Shown here piece after piece: positions 50,526-59,644 of a DNA stretch of 64,000 nucleotides. Source of the DNA: Novosphingobium sp. UBA6272. GTDB taxonomy: Bacteria; Pseudomonadota; Alphaproteobacteria; Sphingomonadales; Sphingomonadaceae. A program made the translations under genes and the position numbers. A model generated the notes under the pieces. That model was not told where the DNA came from. It did not search any database and worked only from the letters and a program-made list of their open reading frames with translations. Positions within the stretch are counted from its first letter, which is position 1, and each line of letters begins with the position of its first letter. Location: the NCBI RefSeq assembly GCF_002440635.1, contig NZ_DJUW01000026.1:178176-242175 (forward strand). The letters run 5' to 3'.

Positions 50526-50541
50526 TTAATCGTCCAATTAA
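50526..50541. promoter_or_regulatory. Palindrome TTAATCGTCCAATTAA before the nitroreductase gene
   Basis: An imperfect copy of TTAATCGTACGATTAA at 27672-27687 (13 of 16 positions shared, with both TTAAT ends intact). It lies 39 nt before the chosen start. It may mark the same regulator. Confidence 0.5.
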
Positions 50542-50580
50542 TTTGCTACCTCGACACTCAGACAGGGTGGAGGAATGCGA

Positions 50581-51267
50581 ATGGATTTCGATGACGTGAT
50601 CATGGGACGGCGCAGTACACGCGGCTATCTGGACAAACCGGTCCCGCGCGCGCTGATCGAGGAAGTGCTGACGTTGGCGATGCGCGCACCGAGTTCGATG
50701 AATACACAGCCCTGGAACTTCCACATCATCACCGGCGAACCGCTTGACCGGATCCGCGCAGGCAATACCGAACGGAATCTCGCCGGCGTACCGCACAGCC
50801 GCGAATTCCGCACCGGCCATGCTTTTGAAGGGGTCCACCGCGAACGCCAGATCGGGGTCGCCAAGCAGCTGTTCGCTGCCCAGGGCATCGCCCGCGAAGA
50901 CAAGGAGGCCAGGCTCGACTGGGTACTGCGCGGGTTCCGCCAGTTCGACGCCCCGGTCTGCGTTATCGTCACTTATGACAAGGAACTGGCCGACAGCGAC
51001 GATACCGCCTTCGATTGCGGTGCGGTCACCACCGCGCTGGTAAACGCGGCCTGGTCACGCGGGCTCGGCTGCGTGATCAACAGCCAGGGAATCATGCAAA
51101 GCCCGGTAGTGCGCGAACACGCCGGAATTCCTGACGATCAGGTGATCATGAAGGCTGTGGCCTTGGGCTGGCCCGATGACAGCTTCCCCGCGAACGCCGT
51201 GGTGTCGGAACGCAAGAGCGTGGACGAGGCCACGCGCTGGGTGGGGTTCGACCTGGAAGAGGCTTGA
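50581..51267 (+). CDS. Nitroreductase family oxidoreductase
   Basis: An FMN-dependent oxidoreductase of 228 residues (MDFDDVIMGRRSTRGYLDKP, then MRAPSSMNTQPWNF, a typical nitroreductase start). Start 50581 is preferred over 50575, because GGAGG lies 7 nt before it. The family reduces nitroaromatics, enones, quinones and flavin-like substrates; specificity is open. A possible shared operator links it with the phosphotransferase operon. Confidence 0.87.
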   Translation: MDFDDVIMGRRSTRGYLDKPVPRALIEEVLTLAMRAPSSMNTQPWNFHIITGEPLDRIRAGNTERNLAGVPHSREFRTGHAFEGVHRERQIGVAKQLFAAQGIAREDKEARLDWVLRGFRQFDAPVCVIVTYDKELADSDDTAFDCGAVTTALVNAAWSRGLGCVINSQGIMQSPVVREHAGIPDDQVIMKAVALGWPDDSFPANAVVSERKSVDEATRWVGFDLEEA

Positions 51268-51357
51268 TCAAACTCGAACTGGCACGCGCAATATTTAGCG
51301 AAAAGGGCTCTCAAAAGGGGTATTGAACTACTTGGTTGACTGCGCTCCACCAAGTAT

Positions 51358-51385
51358 GAGACAGTGTTCACGACAGTGTTATACT
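51358..51385 (+). promoter_or_regulatory. Candidate promoter and direct repeat before the 1063-residue protein
   Basis: A -10 like TATACT (51380-51385) lies 16 nt after GAGACA (51358-51363). A 9-bp direct repeat, GACAGTGTT, occurs at 51360-51368 and 51372-51380. The gap 51268-51398 is AT-rich compared with surrounding DNA. Confidence 0.4.
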
Positions 51386-51398
51386 TTGTAAGTGACTC

Positions 51399-54300
51399 AT
51401 GATGCCCCCCCATCCGGCGATCGAAGCGTTGCTCGATCCTCCTGCCAAAGCCCGCGTTAAACGCGTATTCGAGACTTTTGGATTGCCGGATATTTCGGGC
51501 AAGGAACATTGCCCGCGTTTGGTCGCTATCGGTTGGAGAGAAATCCTCGATAACAGAAGTTCGATCGAGCTGCGTGGAGAAGCAGAGTGGGCGGCCGTCT
51601 ATGGCGGTTTTGTGGCCGCCACGGTCGTTGAGACCTATGAAATGCGTAGAGCCCTTAGCGACCAGATGCTGGGCTTCGCCAAGACCCGAACCGAGATGAT
51701 GATGCGGGCCGGTTCCGGCTATTTTGGAGTGGGCCGAAAGATCTTCATCGCCGACGGGCGAGATGCGAGCTTGCTCGAAGCCGCTATTGCCATACTAAAC
51801 CAGCTTCTGACCGACAGGGGCAAACTCACCCAGGCCCAGCTGCGACTTGCCACCGGCATGCGCGGCGTCTCACGCATCCTGCTTTGCCGCACGCGCTCTG
51901 ACGAAATCGAACTCGAAGAGGCGTTCGACGATCTTTATGACTCGTATGAGCTCGGCAACGATGGCGCTGAGTGCCAAACCTACCTTCGTGAATGCCTTGT
52001 TCGTAGGCTCGAGTTAGGGTTTGATCATGCAGCCCATGACAGCCTGGCGGAGTTGCTCGGCATCACCAGGTTCAAAGATCGTCAGTACTACTCCGACGTT
52101 TACAAATGGCACATGGCTTCGTTGAAACCTATTGAAAGCGGCGATCCAGCTCGGGTGCATCATGTTGAAGCGGCGATAGCCGCCTGCTCAAAGGCACTTA
52201 CGCTTCAAGATTCCACTAACGAAAATTCCGATTACGTGTTTCACGGGTATCGGGGACATACCACCTCGCTGCGCTGGAGCCTGATTGGAGATGCCGCGGA
52301 ACAGCGGATGCTAGAAGATATCGAAGCCGCGCTTCCCGATCTTCGTTTGGCGGCCGCTCATGGGTTCGGAGGCGCCGATCTGTCGCTGGCGCTGCTACGC
52401 CATTCCGGATTGAATAGTCTGGTCCAACCTGACCAGGCATTGGCCGATCTGGATGAAGCTGAAGCTTCCCTGCATTTGGTTGGCTCCCCTGAATTGAGAG
52501 ACAAGGTTGGCAAACAAATTGCAGCCAGCAAGCTGGAGCTTGCGCTGCGTGAAGCCATTGCGGCTCATGACAATCCGGGCATCTTGGCGTTTTGCAACCA
52601 ATTGCTGGCAATCGGCACAGCGGGAAATCGCTGGCATTTTTCTGCCTTGCTGGGCTTGCATCAATCCTGGAGCGAACAACTGAACGGGACCATCGAACTT
52701 GGAATAACGACCAAAGCGGTCATCGATCAGGTCGTCTCATTTGTCGATGAACTCGAAGAAACCAGCGAGCATACCGGACTTTGCCTCTCTTACGCTGCAG
52801 GCCTGTCACGACGCCTCGATGCCGACAATCTAGGTATGGAAACTTATCGGCTTTATACTGCGGCTATCGACATTCTGAAGGAGCCCAATGCCTCATTGCT
52901 CTCACAGGCTGCGGACTATGCTCTGCGGCTTTCAAAGCTTGGCCAAACAGTCATTACCGACGAGGATGCACCAGAGCTTATCGTCGAAGCGATAGCTTAC
53001 TTCGAACGAGCGCAAGCCGTGGCCGTAGGGACCATTGAGTCACTTCCGGATTCATTTTCCTTTATGGTGAGCCATTCCAAATTGGGCGAAGCCTATCTGC
53101 GGGCCGGGATAGCTTTGGCTGGACCAGACGCCCATCAAAAGGCGATCTTTCATTTTCAGAAAGCAAAGGCCTACGGCAACCAAACCCCGCACCTTTTGGG
53201 CCTTTTGGGCGATGCCTATTACCGCCAGGCCCGGGCAGCCAGAGATCCCGAACTGTTCAAACAAGCCCTGGAACTCAAACTCCAGGCCAGAGAGCAAGGT
53301 CAGAAATCCCGCGAACAATGCAGCATGATTGCAAGGATTCACGAGTTCTTTTACGAGCAATCGGGCGATCCGGCACACCTAAGGGAAGCGATCGAAGCGG
53401 CGCTCAGCGCGCATTGCGAGGAACCAAACTGGCCCTGGCCGTTGTTCCAGCTCGCCGGCTATGCCGAGCGCCCCGCTTCGGCCTTGTCTCAATTGATAGC
53501 ACCGTGCCCGGAATTGCCAGGCATGCTTGCCGATGTCCGGGAGAAAGTGCTGGCAGGCAAGCGTCAGGATTTGCTCGACGCTGCGGTGCACAGGGCTGCC
53601 AGCTCTGATGAATTCAAGCGGAAGCTGCTCGGCGGACGATCGCAAGTCTTCTTTCTCGAGGATCCGCATCGCTTGCTGAGCAGTGCGATGGTGCTGAAAC
53701 CGATGGGGCGCGCTGATGCGCAAAAAGAAATCGATGCCACCAAGAAGTTTGCTAGTTATCTGGGAACGAACACGGACTTCAAGGATTTGCTCCTGCCCAA
53801 GCCGATTGCAATGATCGACTATAGACCCGCCCCCGCCAACGGACGCAAGAAACCGGATATCGACAGCATATATGCGATGGAGCGCGAAAGCGGGAGAGAT
53901 CTGGGAAGGTACATCTTCAAGGACACGCCCAACGGCTACGCTGGCAGCGAACTTGTCATGAAATCACTCGATTTTCTGCGGATCTACCATGACTGGTGCG
54001 GGATCAATTGGGACGACGACAACGCGTTTGCACGGAAAACCCTGGAGCGTTTCAAAGGAAACCTCTCAAAAATAGAGAATATCGAAGCTCCACAACGGGC
54101 GGCAGAGGCCTGGTTCAAATTGTTGCCCAGCGATCTGCCGGTCTCCAAGAAAAAGGATGCGCATCCCGAAAACTGGATCGTCGACCGGCGGTCTCGGATC
54201 GTAATGATCGATCTTGAAGCTTCAAAGCCGGAAATCGTGTTTCGCGACATATCGCAATTGATCGACGATTATCCGGTTTTCGCAAACACTAGCGAAGGCT

Positions 54301-54590
54301 GGAATCAGCGACTGGATTTGGTCAAGCATTATTGTGATGAAGCCGGTCTGGATGAATTCGATGCCGAAGAACGCGAGCGCGCCTATACTGCCTTTGCGAT
54401 CAAGCGGGCCGCATTTGGCTATACCTTCGTCCCGTCCAAAATGCGGGAAGCCAAAAGCTCGGCCGGGAGAAAACGGCTTCAGGCCAGGCGCAGGCATTAT
54501 GCCGGCCTGGCCAGGTTTCTGGCGGCGAATTCGCGTTTCGCGGAGGCTCGATTTGTTGCCCAGCAGCTTGCGACCGCGTTCGCAAAATAG
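51399..54590 (+). CDS. Large helical-repeat protein with C-terminal kinase-like domain
   Basis: The 1063-residue protein has no signal peptide or membrane segment. Residues 100-740 are alpha-helical and contain TPR-like A-type pairs (for example LGEAYLRAGIALAGPDAHQKAIFHFQKA). The C-terminal 320 residues look like an aminoglycoside-phosphotransferase/kinase fold: VLKPM with Lys767, a catalytic loop KDAHPENWI (Asp920, Asn925) and metal-binding IDLE (Asp938). No known family was recognised. The DNA is less GC-rich than the flanks, suggesting transfer. A signalling or defence role is a guess. Confidence 0.7.
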   Translation: MMPPHPAIEALLDPPAKARVKRVFETFGLPDISGKEHCPRLVAIGWREILDNRSSIELRGEAEWAAVYGGFVAATVVETYEMRRALSDQMLGFAKTRTEMMMRAGSGYFGVGRKIFIADGRDASLLEAAIAILNQLLTDRGKLTQAQLRLATGMRGVSRILLCRTRSDEIELEEAFDDLYDSYELGNDGAECQTYLRECLVRRLELGFDHAAHDSLAELLGITRFKDRQYYSDVYKWHMASLKPIESGDPARVHHVEAAIAACSKALTLQDSTNENSDYVFHGYRGHTTSLRWSLIGDAAEQRMLEDIEAALPDLRLAAAHGFGGADLSLALLRHSGLNSLVQPDQALADLDEAEASLHLVGSPELRDKVGKQIAASKLELALREAIAAHDNPGILAFCNQLLAIGTAGNRWHFSALLGLHQSWSEQLNGTIELGITTKAVIDQVVSFVDELEETSEHTGLCLSYAAGLSRRLDADNLGMETYRLYTAAIDILKEPNASLLSQAADYALRLSKLGQTVITDEDAPELIVEAIAYFERAQAVAVGTIESLPDSFSFMVSHSKLGEAYLRAGIALAGPDAHQKAIFHFQKAKAYGNQTPHLLGLLGDAYYRQARAARDPELFKQALELKLQAREQGQKSREQCSMIARIHEFFYEQSGDPAHLREAIEAALSAHCEEPNWPWPLFQLAGYAERPASALSQLIAPCPELPGMLADVREKVLAGKRQDLLDAAVHRAASSDEFKRKLLGGRSQVFFLEDPHRLLSSAMVLKPMGRADAQKEIDATKKFASYLGTNTDFKDLLLPKPIAMIDYRPAPANGRKKPDIDSIYAMERESGRDLGRYIFKDTPNGYAGSELVMKSLDFLRIYHDWCGINWDDDNAFARKTLERFKGNLSKIENIEAPQRAAEAWFKLLPSDLPVSKKKDAHPENWIVDRRSRIVMIDLEASKPEIVFRDISQLIDDYPVFANTSEGWNQRLDLVKHYCDEAGLDEFDAEERERAYTAFAIKRAAFGYTFVPSKMREAKSSAGRKRLQARRRHYAGLARFLAANSRFAEARFVAQQLATAFAK

Positions 54591-54627
54591 GGAACCGGAA
54601 ATTATTGTAGGGTGTGAAAACAAGACT

Positions 54628-56493
54628 CTAGGCTTCCTGGCGCTCCAGCCGCTCACTCGCTACCAGCCACAGCTCCTCTGCCTGCTCTAGCTCGCGCAGC
54701 GCCTCGCCGCGGCGGCGGGAGAGTTCGCCCATGGTGAGGTCGCGCAAATCGGCGGCGGCGCTATTGGGAGCGAATATCGCCTGGTCGATCGCCGATAGCT
54801 GCTTCTGCCAGCGGGCGACCACGACCTCGGCCTCGCTGACTTCCTTGGCCACTTGCCGCGCGAGCTCACGGGCCTGGGCGGCGGCTTTCTTGTCTTTCTT
54901 TTCGCCCTTGGGCTTGCCATCGGCCTTGGGCTGATTGCGGCCCAGCACGAAGTCGATGTAATCCTCCATCGATCCGGCATAGTCGCTGGCGGTGCCGTTA
55001 TCGACCAGCACCAGCCGGTCGGCGGTCAGTTCAACCATGTGCCGATCGTGGCTGATCAGGATCACCGCGCCGCTGAATTCGTTGAGCGCCTGGACCAGCG
55101 CCTCGCGCGCATCGACGTCGAGGTGGTTGGTCGGCTCGTCGAGGATCAGCAGGTTGGGCGCATCGCGGGTGATCAGCGCCAGCGCCAGCCGCGCGCGCTC
55201 GCCGCCCGAAAGCGACCCGACCTTGGTCGTGGCGCGGTTGCCCGAAAAGCCGAACCGGCCCAGCTGCGCCCGCACCGCGCCGGGGGTGGCGTTCGGCATC
55301 GCGCGGGTCATGTGCTCCAGCGGGGTATCGCCGCCTGCCAGTTCCTCGACCTGGTACTGGGTGAAGTAGCCCACAGTCATCTGCCCCGAGGCCCGCATCG
55401 AACCTTCGAGCGCAGGGAGCTGCGCCGCCAGCAGCCGCGCCAGCGTGGTCTTGCCGTTGCCGTTGCGGCCCAGCAGCGCGATCCGGTCATCGGGATCGAT
55501 CCGCAGGTTGAGCCGCTGGAGGATCGGCTTGTCGTTGTACCCCACTGCCGCCAGATCGAGCGTGATCAATGGCGGGCGCATTTCCTTGGGGCTGGGAAAA
55601 TCGAAGCTGAGGCTGGGATCTTCCATCAAGGCCGCGATCGGCTGCATCCTGGCGAGCATCTTGGCGCGCGACTGGGCCTGCTTGGCGGTGGAAGCACGCG
55701 CCGAATTGCGCGCGACGTAGTCTTGCAGCTTGGCCCGCTGGGCATCCTGCGAGGCCTTGGCCGCAGCCAGCTGCGCGGCGCGTTCGGCCCGCTGGGTCTC
55801 AAACGAATCGTAGTTGCCGGGATAGAGCGCCAGCTTGCCGCCCTGCAGGTGCAGGATCGAATCGACCACATTGTTGAGCAGGTCCCGCTCGTGGCTGATC
55901 ACCAGAAGCGTGCCGGGATAGCCCTTCAAAAAGCTCTCCAGCCATAGCGTCGATTCGAGGTCGAGGTGGTTCGACGGCTCGTCGAGCAGCAGTACGTCGG
56001 GCGCCGAGAACAACAGCGCCGCCAGCGCCACCCGCATCTTCCACCCGCCCGAAAAGCTGTCGAGCGGCTGGGCCTGCATGGCTTCGTCAAAACCCAGCCC
56101 GGTCAGGATGATCGCCGCGCGCGAGGGGGCGGAATAGGCATCGATCGCCAGCAGCCGATCATGCAGATCGCCAAGCCGGTGGGGATCGACACAGTGCTCA
56201 GCCTCTTCGAGCAGCGCGGTGCGTTCCGCATCGGCGGCGAGCACGGCTTCGAACGGCGTGATCTCCCCGCTCGGCGCTTCCTGCGCAATATAGCCCAGGC
56301 GCGTGCGCTTGGGCATTTCGACCGAGCCCTCGTCGGCATCGAGCTCGCCGACCAGCACTTTCATCAAGGTTGACTTGCCCGCGCCGTTGCGCCCGATCAG
56401 CCCGATCCGGCCCCCGGGCGGAATCGTCGCCGAAGCCCCATCGAGGATGACCCGGCCGCCAAGCCGCACGGTGACTGCGTTGATCGTAAACAT
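54628..56493 (-). CDS. ABC-F family ATPase (Uup/YheS/EttA-like)
   Basis: A 621-residue soluble protein with two ABC cassettes: Walker A GRNGAGKST (34-42) and GRNGNGKTT in the second half, and LSGGERARLALAL signature motifs. It lacks membrane domains, as ABC-F translation factors do, and a charged C-terminal tail (KPKGEKKDKKAAAQ then a coiled coil) is typical of Uup/YheS-like members. It acts on ribosomes or in DNA-related stress; the subtype is not resolved. The gap to tgt is 52 nt. Confidence 0.9.
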   Translation of the reverse strand: MFTINAVTVRLGGRVILDGASATIPPGGRIGLIGRNGAGKSTLMKVLVGELDADEGSVEMPKRTRLGYIAQEAPSGEITPFEAVLAADAERTALLEEAEHCVDPHRLGDLHDRLLAIDAYSAPSRAAIILTGLGFDEAMQAQPLDSFSGGWKMRVALAALLFSAPDVLLLDEPSNHLDLESTLWLESFLKGYPGTLLVISHERDLLNNVVDSILHLQGGKLALYPGNYDSFETQRAERAAQLAAAKASQDAQRAKLQDYVARNSARASTAKQAQSRAKMLARMQPIAALMEDPSLSFDFPSPKEMRPPLITLDLAAVGYNDKPILQRLNLRIDPDDRIALLGRNGNGKTTLARLLAAQLPALEGSMRASGQMTVGYFTQYQVEELAGGDTPLEHMTRAMPNATPGAVRAQLGRFGFSGNRATTKVGSLSGGERARLALALITRDAPNLLILDEPTNHLDVDAREALVQALNEFSGAVILISHDRHMVELTADRLVLVDNGTASDYAGSMEDYIDFVLGRNQPKADGKPKGEKKDKKAAAQARELARQVAKEVSEAEVVVARWQKQLSAIDQAIFAPNSAAADLRDLTMGELSRRRGEALRELEQAEELWLVASERLERQEA

Positions 56494-56545
56494 TGCGCCG
56501 CGCCCCTAGCAGGGTTGCTGGGGATGACCAAACGAAGGCTTGGAT

Positions 56546-57670
56546 TCAGGCGTAGTCCCGCCGGAAACTTGCCGCAAACGCAGCAAACCGCCCTTCCGCA
56601 ATCGCCTCGCGCATGGCCGCCATCAGTTGCTGGTAAAAGGTCAGGTTGTGCTCGGTCAGCAGCATCGCCCCCAGAATTTCGCCGCTCTTGTGGAGGTGAT
56701 GCAGGTAGGCGCGGCTGTACTTGGTGCAGGCATCGCAAGGGCAGCGTTCATCAAGCGGTGCGGTATCTTCGGCATGGCGCGCGTTGCGCAGGTTGACCGG
56801 GCCGTGCCAGGTGAAGCCCTGCCCGTTCCGGCCTGAGCGGCTGGGCAGCACGCAATCGAACATGTCTACCCCGCGCTCGACCGCGCCGACCAGATCGTCG
56901 GGCTTGCCCACGCCCATCAGGTAGCGGGGCTTGTCGGCGGGGAGCATGCCCGGGGCGAAGTCGAGCGTGGCGAACATCGCCTCCTGCCCCTCGCCCACCG
57001 CCAGACCGCCGATTGCATAGCCATCGAAGCCGATTTCCTGCAGCGCCTGGGCGCTCTCGCGGCGCAGAGCTTCGTCGAGCGCGCCCTGCTGGATACCGAA
57101 CAACGCAGCGTGGCTGGCGTGCTCTTCGCCGCTGTCAAACCCGGCGCGGCTGCGGGCGGCCCAGCGCATCGACATCTGCATCGACTTTTCGATCACCTCG
57201 CGCGGAGCATCGGCCCGCGGGCATTCATCGAAGGCCATGACGATGTCACTGCCCAGCAAGCGCTGGATCTCCATCGAGCGTTCGGGGGTGATCAGGTGCT
57301 TGGAGCCATCGAGATGGCTTTTGAAGGTCACCCCCTCCTCGGTGATCTTGCGCAGGTCAGACAGGCTCATCACCTGATAGCCGCCGCTGTCGGTCAGGAT
57401 CGGGCGATCCCAGTTCATGAACCTGTGCAGCCCGCCCAGCCGCGCGACCCGTTCCGCTCCGGGGCGCAGCATCAGGTGATAGGTGTTGCCAAGCAGGATA
57501 TCAGCGCCGGTCTGCCGCACGCTCTCGGGCTTCATTGCCTTGACCGTGGCGGCGGTGCCGACCGGCATGAAAGCAGGTGTGCGAATCTCGCCCCGGCGCA
57601 TGGCAATGGTGCCGGTGCGGGCCTTGCCATCGGTGGCGTGGATCGAGAATGCGAAGCGCGGAGCGGTCAT
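56546..57670 (-). CDS. tgt: Queuine tRNA-ribosyltransferase
   Basis: Exchanges guanine for preQ1 in the wobble position of GUN-anticodon tRNAs. The 374-residue protein has DSGGYQVMSL, VMAFDECPRADAPREV and the zinc motif CPCDACTKYSRAYLHHL. An upstream in-frame extension to 57775 overlaps the next gene's coding end; the Met at 57670 is the family start (MTAPRFAFSIHATDG). With queA (60826-61857) it supplies two steps of queuosine synthesis in this window. Confidence 0.95.
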   Translation of the reverse strand: MTAPRFAFSIHATDGKARTGTIAMRRGEIRTPAFMPVGTAATVKAMKPESVRQTGADILLGNTYHLMLRPGAERVARLGGLHRFMNWDRPILTDSGGYQVMSLSDLRKITEEGVTFKSHLDGSKHLITPERSMEIQRLLGSDIVMAFDECPRADAPREVIEKSMQMSMRWAARSRAGFDSGEEHASHAALFGIQQGALDEALRRESAQALQEIGFDGYAIGGLAVGEGQEAMFATLDFAPGMLPADKPRYLMGVGKPDDLVGAVERGVDMFDCVLPSRSGRNGQGFTWHGPVNLRNARHAEDTAPLDERCPCDACTKYSRAYLHHLHKSGEILGAMLLTEHNLTFYQQLMAAMREAIAEGRFAAFAASFRRDYA

Positions 57671-57680
57671 CCGCCGCGCC

Positions 57681-58106
57681 CTATTCGAAACGGTTGCGTT
57701 CGACCAGCCCAACCAGCCCGGCGCGCATTTCGCGCCAGGCAGCCTCCTCAGCGGCATTCGCGGCATTAGTGGCATTCTCGATTACGTCGATCGTCGCCTC
57801 GATAAGCCCGCGGTACCAGTCCGGCGGGACTGCCAGTGCGACACGGTGATGCGGCACCGACGTATCGAAATAAATCCGCGCCTCGATTGGATTTTCGAAC
57901 CAGCACAGCAGGTAATAGATCGTGTTGCCGACCATCTCCGCTTCCAGCTTGGCCGGATCGTGCGGAGAATGGTGGGCAAAGCTGGCCCGCGCATCGGGGT
58001 ACCGGCGGTAGTATTCGGCCATGACCGGCCCGGTCGGATCGCCATGGCTTTCGGCATAGCGTTCCAGCCGGGCTTCGATCGCCGCTTTGCTTGCCAGATC
58101 CGTCAT
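57681..58106 (-). CDS. Unknown small soluble protein
   Basis: The 141-residue product has no signal or membrane segment. A conserved-looking middle (MAEYYRRYPDARASFAHHSP then EMVGNTIYYLLCWFENP) is rich in aromatic residues and His, and could be a globin-like or helical bundle fold. I do not recognise a family. It lies between tgt and a carotenoid oxygenase gene on the same strand, 10 nt from tgt. Confidence 0.6.
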   Translation of the reverse strand: MTDLASKAAIEARLERYAESHGDPTGPVMAEYYRRYPDARASFAHHSPHDPAKLEAEMVGNTIYYLLCWFENPIEARIYFDTSVPHHRVALAVPPDWYRGLIEATIDVIENATNAANAAEEAAWREMRAGLVGLVERNRFE

Positions 58107-58166
58107 CGCTCCGCCCCTTCCAGGCCTTGGCCTAGCAGGGACGGAGCGGGTTTGTCTTGCCCTGGA

Positions 58167-59600
58167 TCAAGCGTCGGGCAGCCAGTTGCCGTGAAAACCC
58201 GGCGGGACTCGGTGCGGGATGTGGATGCTGGCGACCGGCGGTTTGGACATGTCGGCGGCGTCCAGAATGACGAGATCGGTAGTGTCGGTCAGCCGGTCGA
58301 TCACATAGCCCATTACCCAGCCGTCACCCTCTGGCGCATTGGCGCTGCGCGGCACGAAGACGAACTCGCCCGGAACCTTGCCCGGCCCGAAATCATGGAC
58401 CTGGCGCTCACCGGTCTCCAGATCGTAGCGATAGATCGGCGCATCGCCGAGGAACGAGCTTTCTCCGCCAGGCAGCCCCAGCGACCAGGCATAGCGATAG
58501 GTCTGGCCAAAGCGGCGCTCGTCGGGACGGTGGAATTCCTGCGGCGCGGTATCCAGCGTGATCCGTTCGACCTTGCCGCCCTTGGGATCGATCAGCCAGC
58601 GCTCCATCCCCAATGCCTTGCCGTTGGGACCGTCAGGACCGCCGGCGAACATCGTTTCGTGAACCGAACTGTCGCAGATCACCACGCCATCTTCGCGCTC
58701 ATAGGCATTGGCAACATGGAAGACATAGCAGGGATCAACTTCGCACCAGACGATCTGTTCGGCGCTGCCGGTGCGCGGCAGCAGGCCGACCCGGGCCTTG
58801 TGCTCCGGGTTCCAGGCAAATGGAAACTGCTGGCCGCCGATCAGTGCCTTCATCGAAAAGGTCACCGGCAAGTCGAACACCAGCACATAATTCTTGGTGA
58901 TCGCACATTCGTGAATCGAAGGACCGTCCTGCACCGGGATCGGCTCCTGCCGGACAACCTTGCCTTCCGGCGAGACGACCACATGCCAGACGGCGTTCTG
59001 GGTCATCCCGTCATAGACCACGGCATGCAGCTCTCCGGTCAGCGGGTCTTCGTGCGGATGGGCGCTGAAGGGCAATGTCAGCGAACCGCCGAAATCGGTG
59101 TAAGCGACCGTTTCCAAATTCTCGTCCAGTTCAGCCGGGAACGATCCGGCCTCGACGATCGCCAATACCTTGCCATGGTGCTGGATCACATTGGTGTTGA
59201 TCAGATCACGCCGGCCGCGGCGCGGCCCCGGGGCTGCCTTGGGTCCGCCTTTGGATTCAAGCGCCTTCGATCGGATGTAGCGGTTGCGATACCACAGCGC
59301 CTTGCCGCCTTGCAGCCGCACGCCGTGAACCATTCCGTCACCGACGAACCAGTGATGGCCGCGCGGATCTGGGTTGAACGGGTTGGGCCCGATCCGGACG
59401 TAGCGACCGCTCAGTTCGGCCGGGATCTCGCCGGTCACCTTGAGATCCGTGATCGTGCGCTCATCCGACATCGGGGCATAGATCCCGGTAAGATAGGGAT
59501 GCGCGCGATCCTTTTGCTGCAAGGCTCGATTGAGATTGGCCACGGTGGTTATGCCCTTGGTGACCACGGAACGGATCGCGGTTTCGACGGCGCTTGCCAT
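58167..59600 (-). CDS. Carotenoid/lignostilbene-type oxygenase
   Basis: A 477-residue seven-blade propeller enzyme of the RPE65 family, which cleaves a C=C bond in carotenoids, stilbenes or related polyenes with iron. Four His ligands are visible: His181 (SAHPH), His230 (SIHECA), His295 (FHVANAY) and His470 (GFHGNW). No signal peptide. The gene is divergent from a TetR gene with an operator in the shared region, so expression is likely repressor-controlled. Whether the substrate is a carotenoid or lignin-derived stilbene is open. Confidence 0.9.
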   Translation of the reverse strand: MASAVETAIRSVVTKGITTVANLNRALQQKDRAHPYLTGIYAPMSDERTITDLKVTGEIPAELSGRYVRIGPNPFNPDPRGHHWFVGDGMVHGVRLQGGKALWYRNRYIRSKALESKGGPKAAPGPRRGRRDLINTNVIQHHGKVLAIVEAGSFPAELDENLETVAYTDFGGSLTLPFSAHPHEDPLTGELHAVVYDGMTQNAVWHVVVSPEGKVVRQEPIPVQDGPSIHECAITKNYVLVFDLPVTFSMKALIGGQQFPFAWNPEHKARVGLLPRTGSAEQIVWCEVDPCYVFHVANAYEREDGVVICDSSVHETMFAGGPDGPNGKALGMERWLIDPKGGKVERITLDTAPQEFHRPDERRFGQTYRYAWSLGLPGGESSFLGDAPIYRYDLETGERQVHDFGPGKVPGEFVFVPRSANAPEGDGWVMGYVIDRLTDTTDLVILDAADMSKPPVASIHIPHRVPPGFHGNWLPDA

Positions 59601-59618
59601 GGGTGGAAACTCTCCTTA

Positions 59619-59637
59619 ATGTTTATGCCGTAAACAT
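59619..59637. promoter_or_regulatory. Operator-like dyad between carotenoid oxygenase and TetR genes
   Basis: ATGTTTA-N5-TAAACAT, a perfect 7-bp-arm inverted repeat, lies in the divergent gap 44 nt long. It is 7 nt before the TetR start and 18 nt before the oxygenase start. TetR repressors often bind such dyads in divergent promoters. Confidence 0.7.
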
Positions 59638-59644
59638 AGAGGTT

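Noticed and set aside
57483..59633. A 716-codon plus-strand frame opposite tgt and the carotenoid oxygenase
   Set aside because: It crosses two well-supported minus-strand genes and has no domain of its own.
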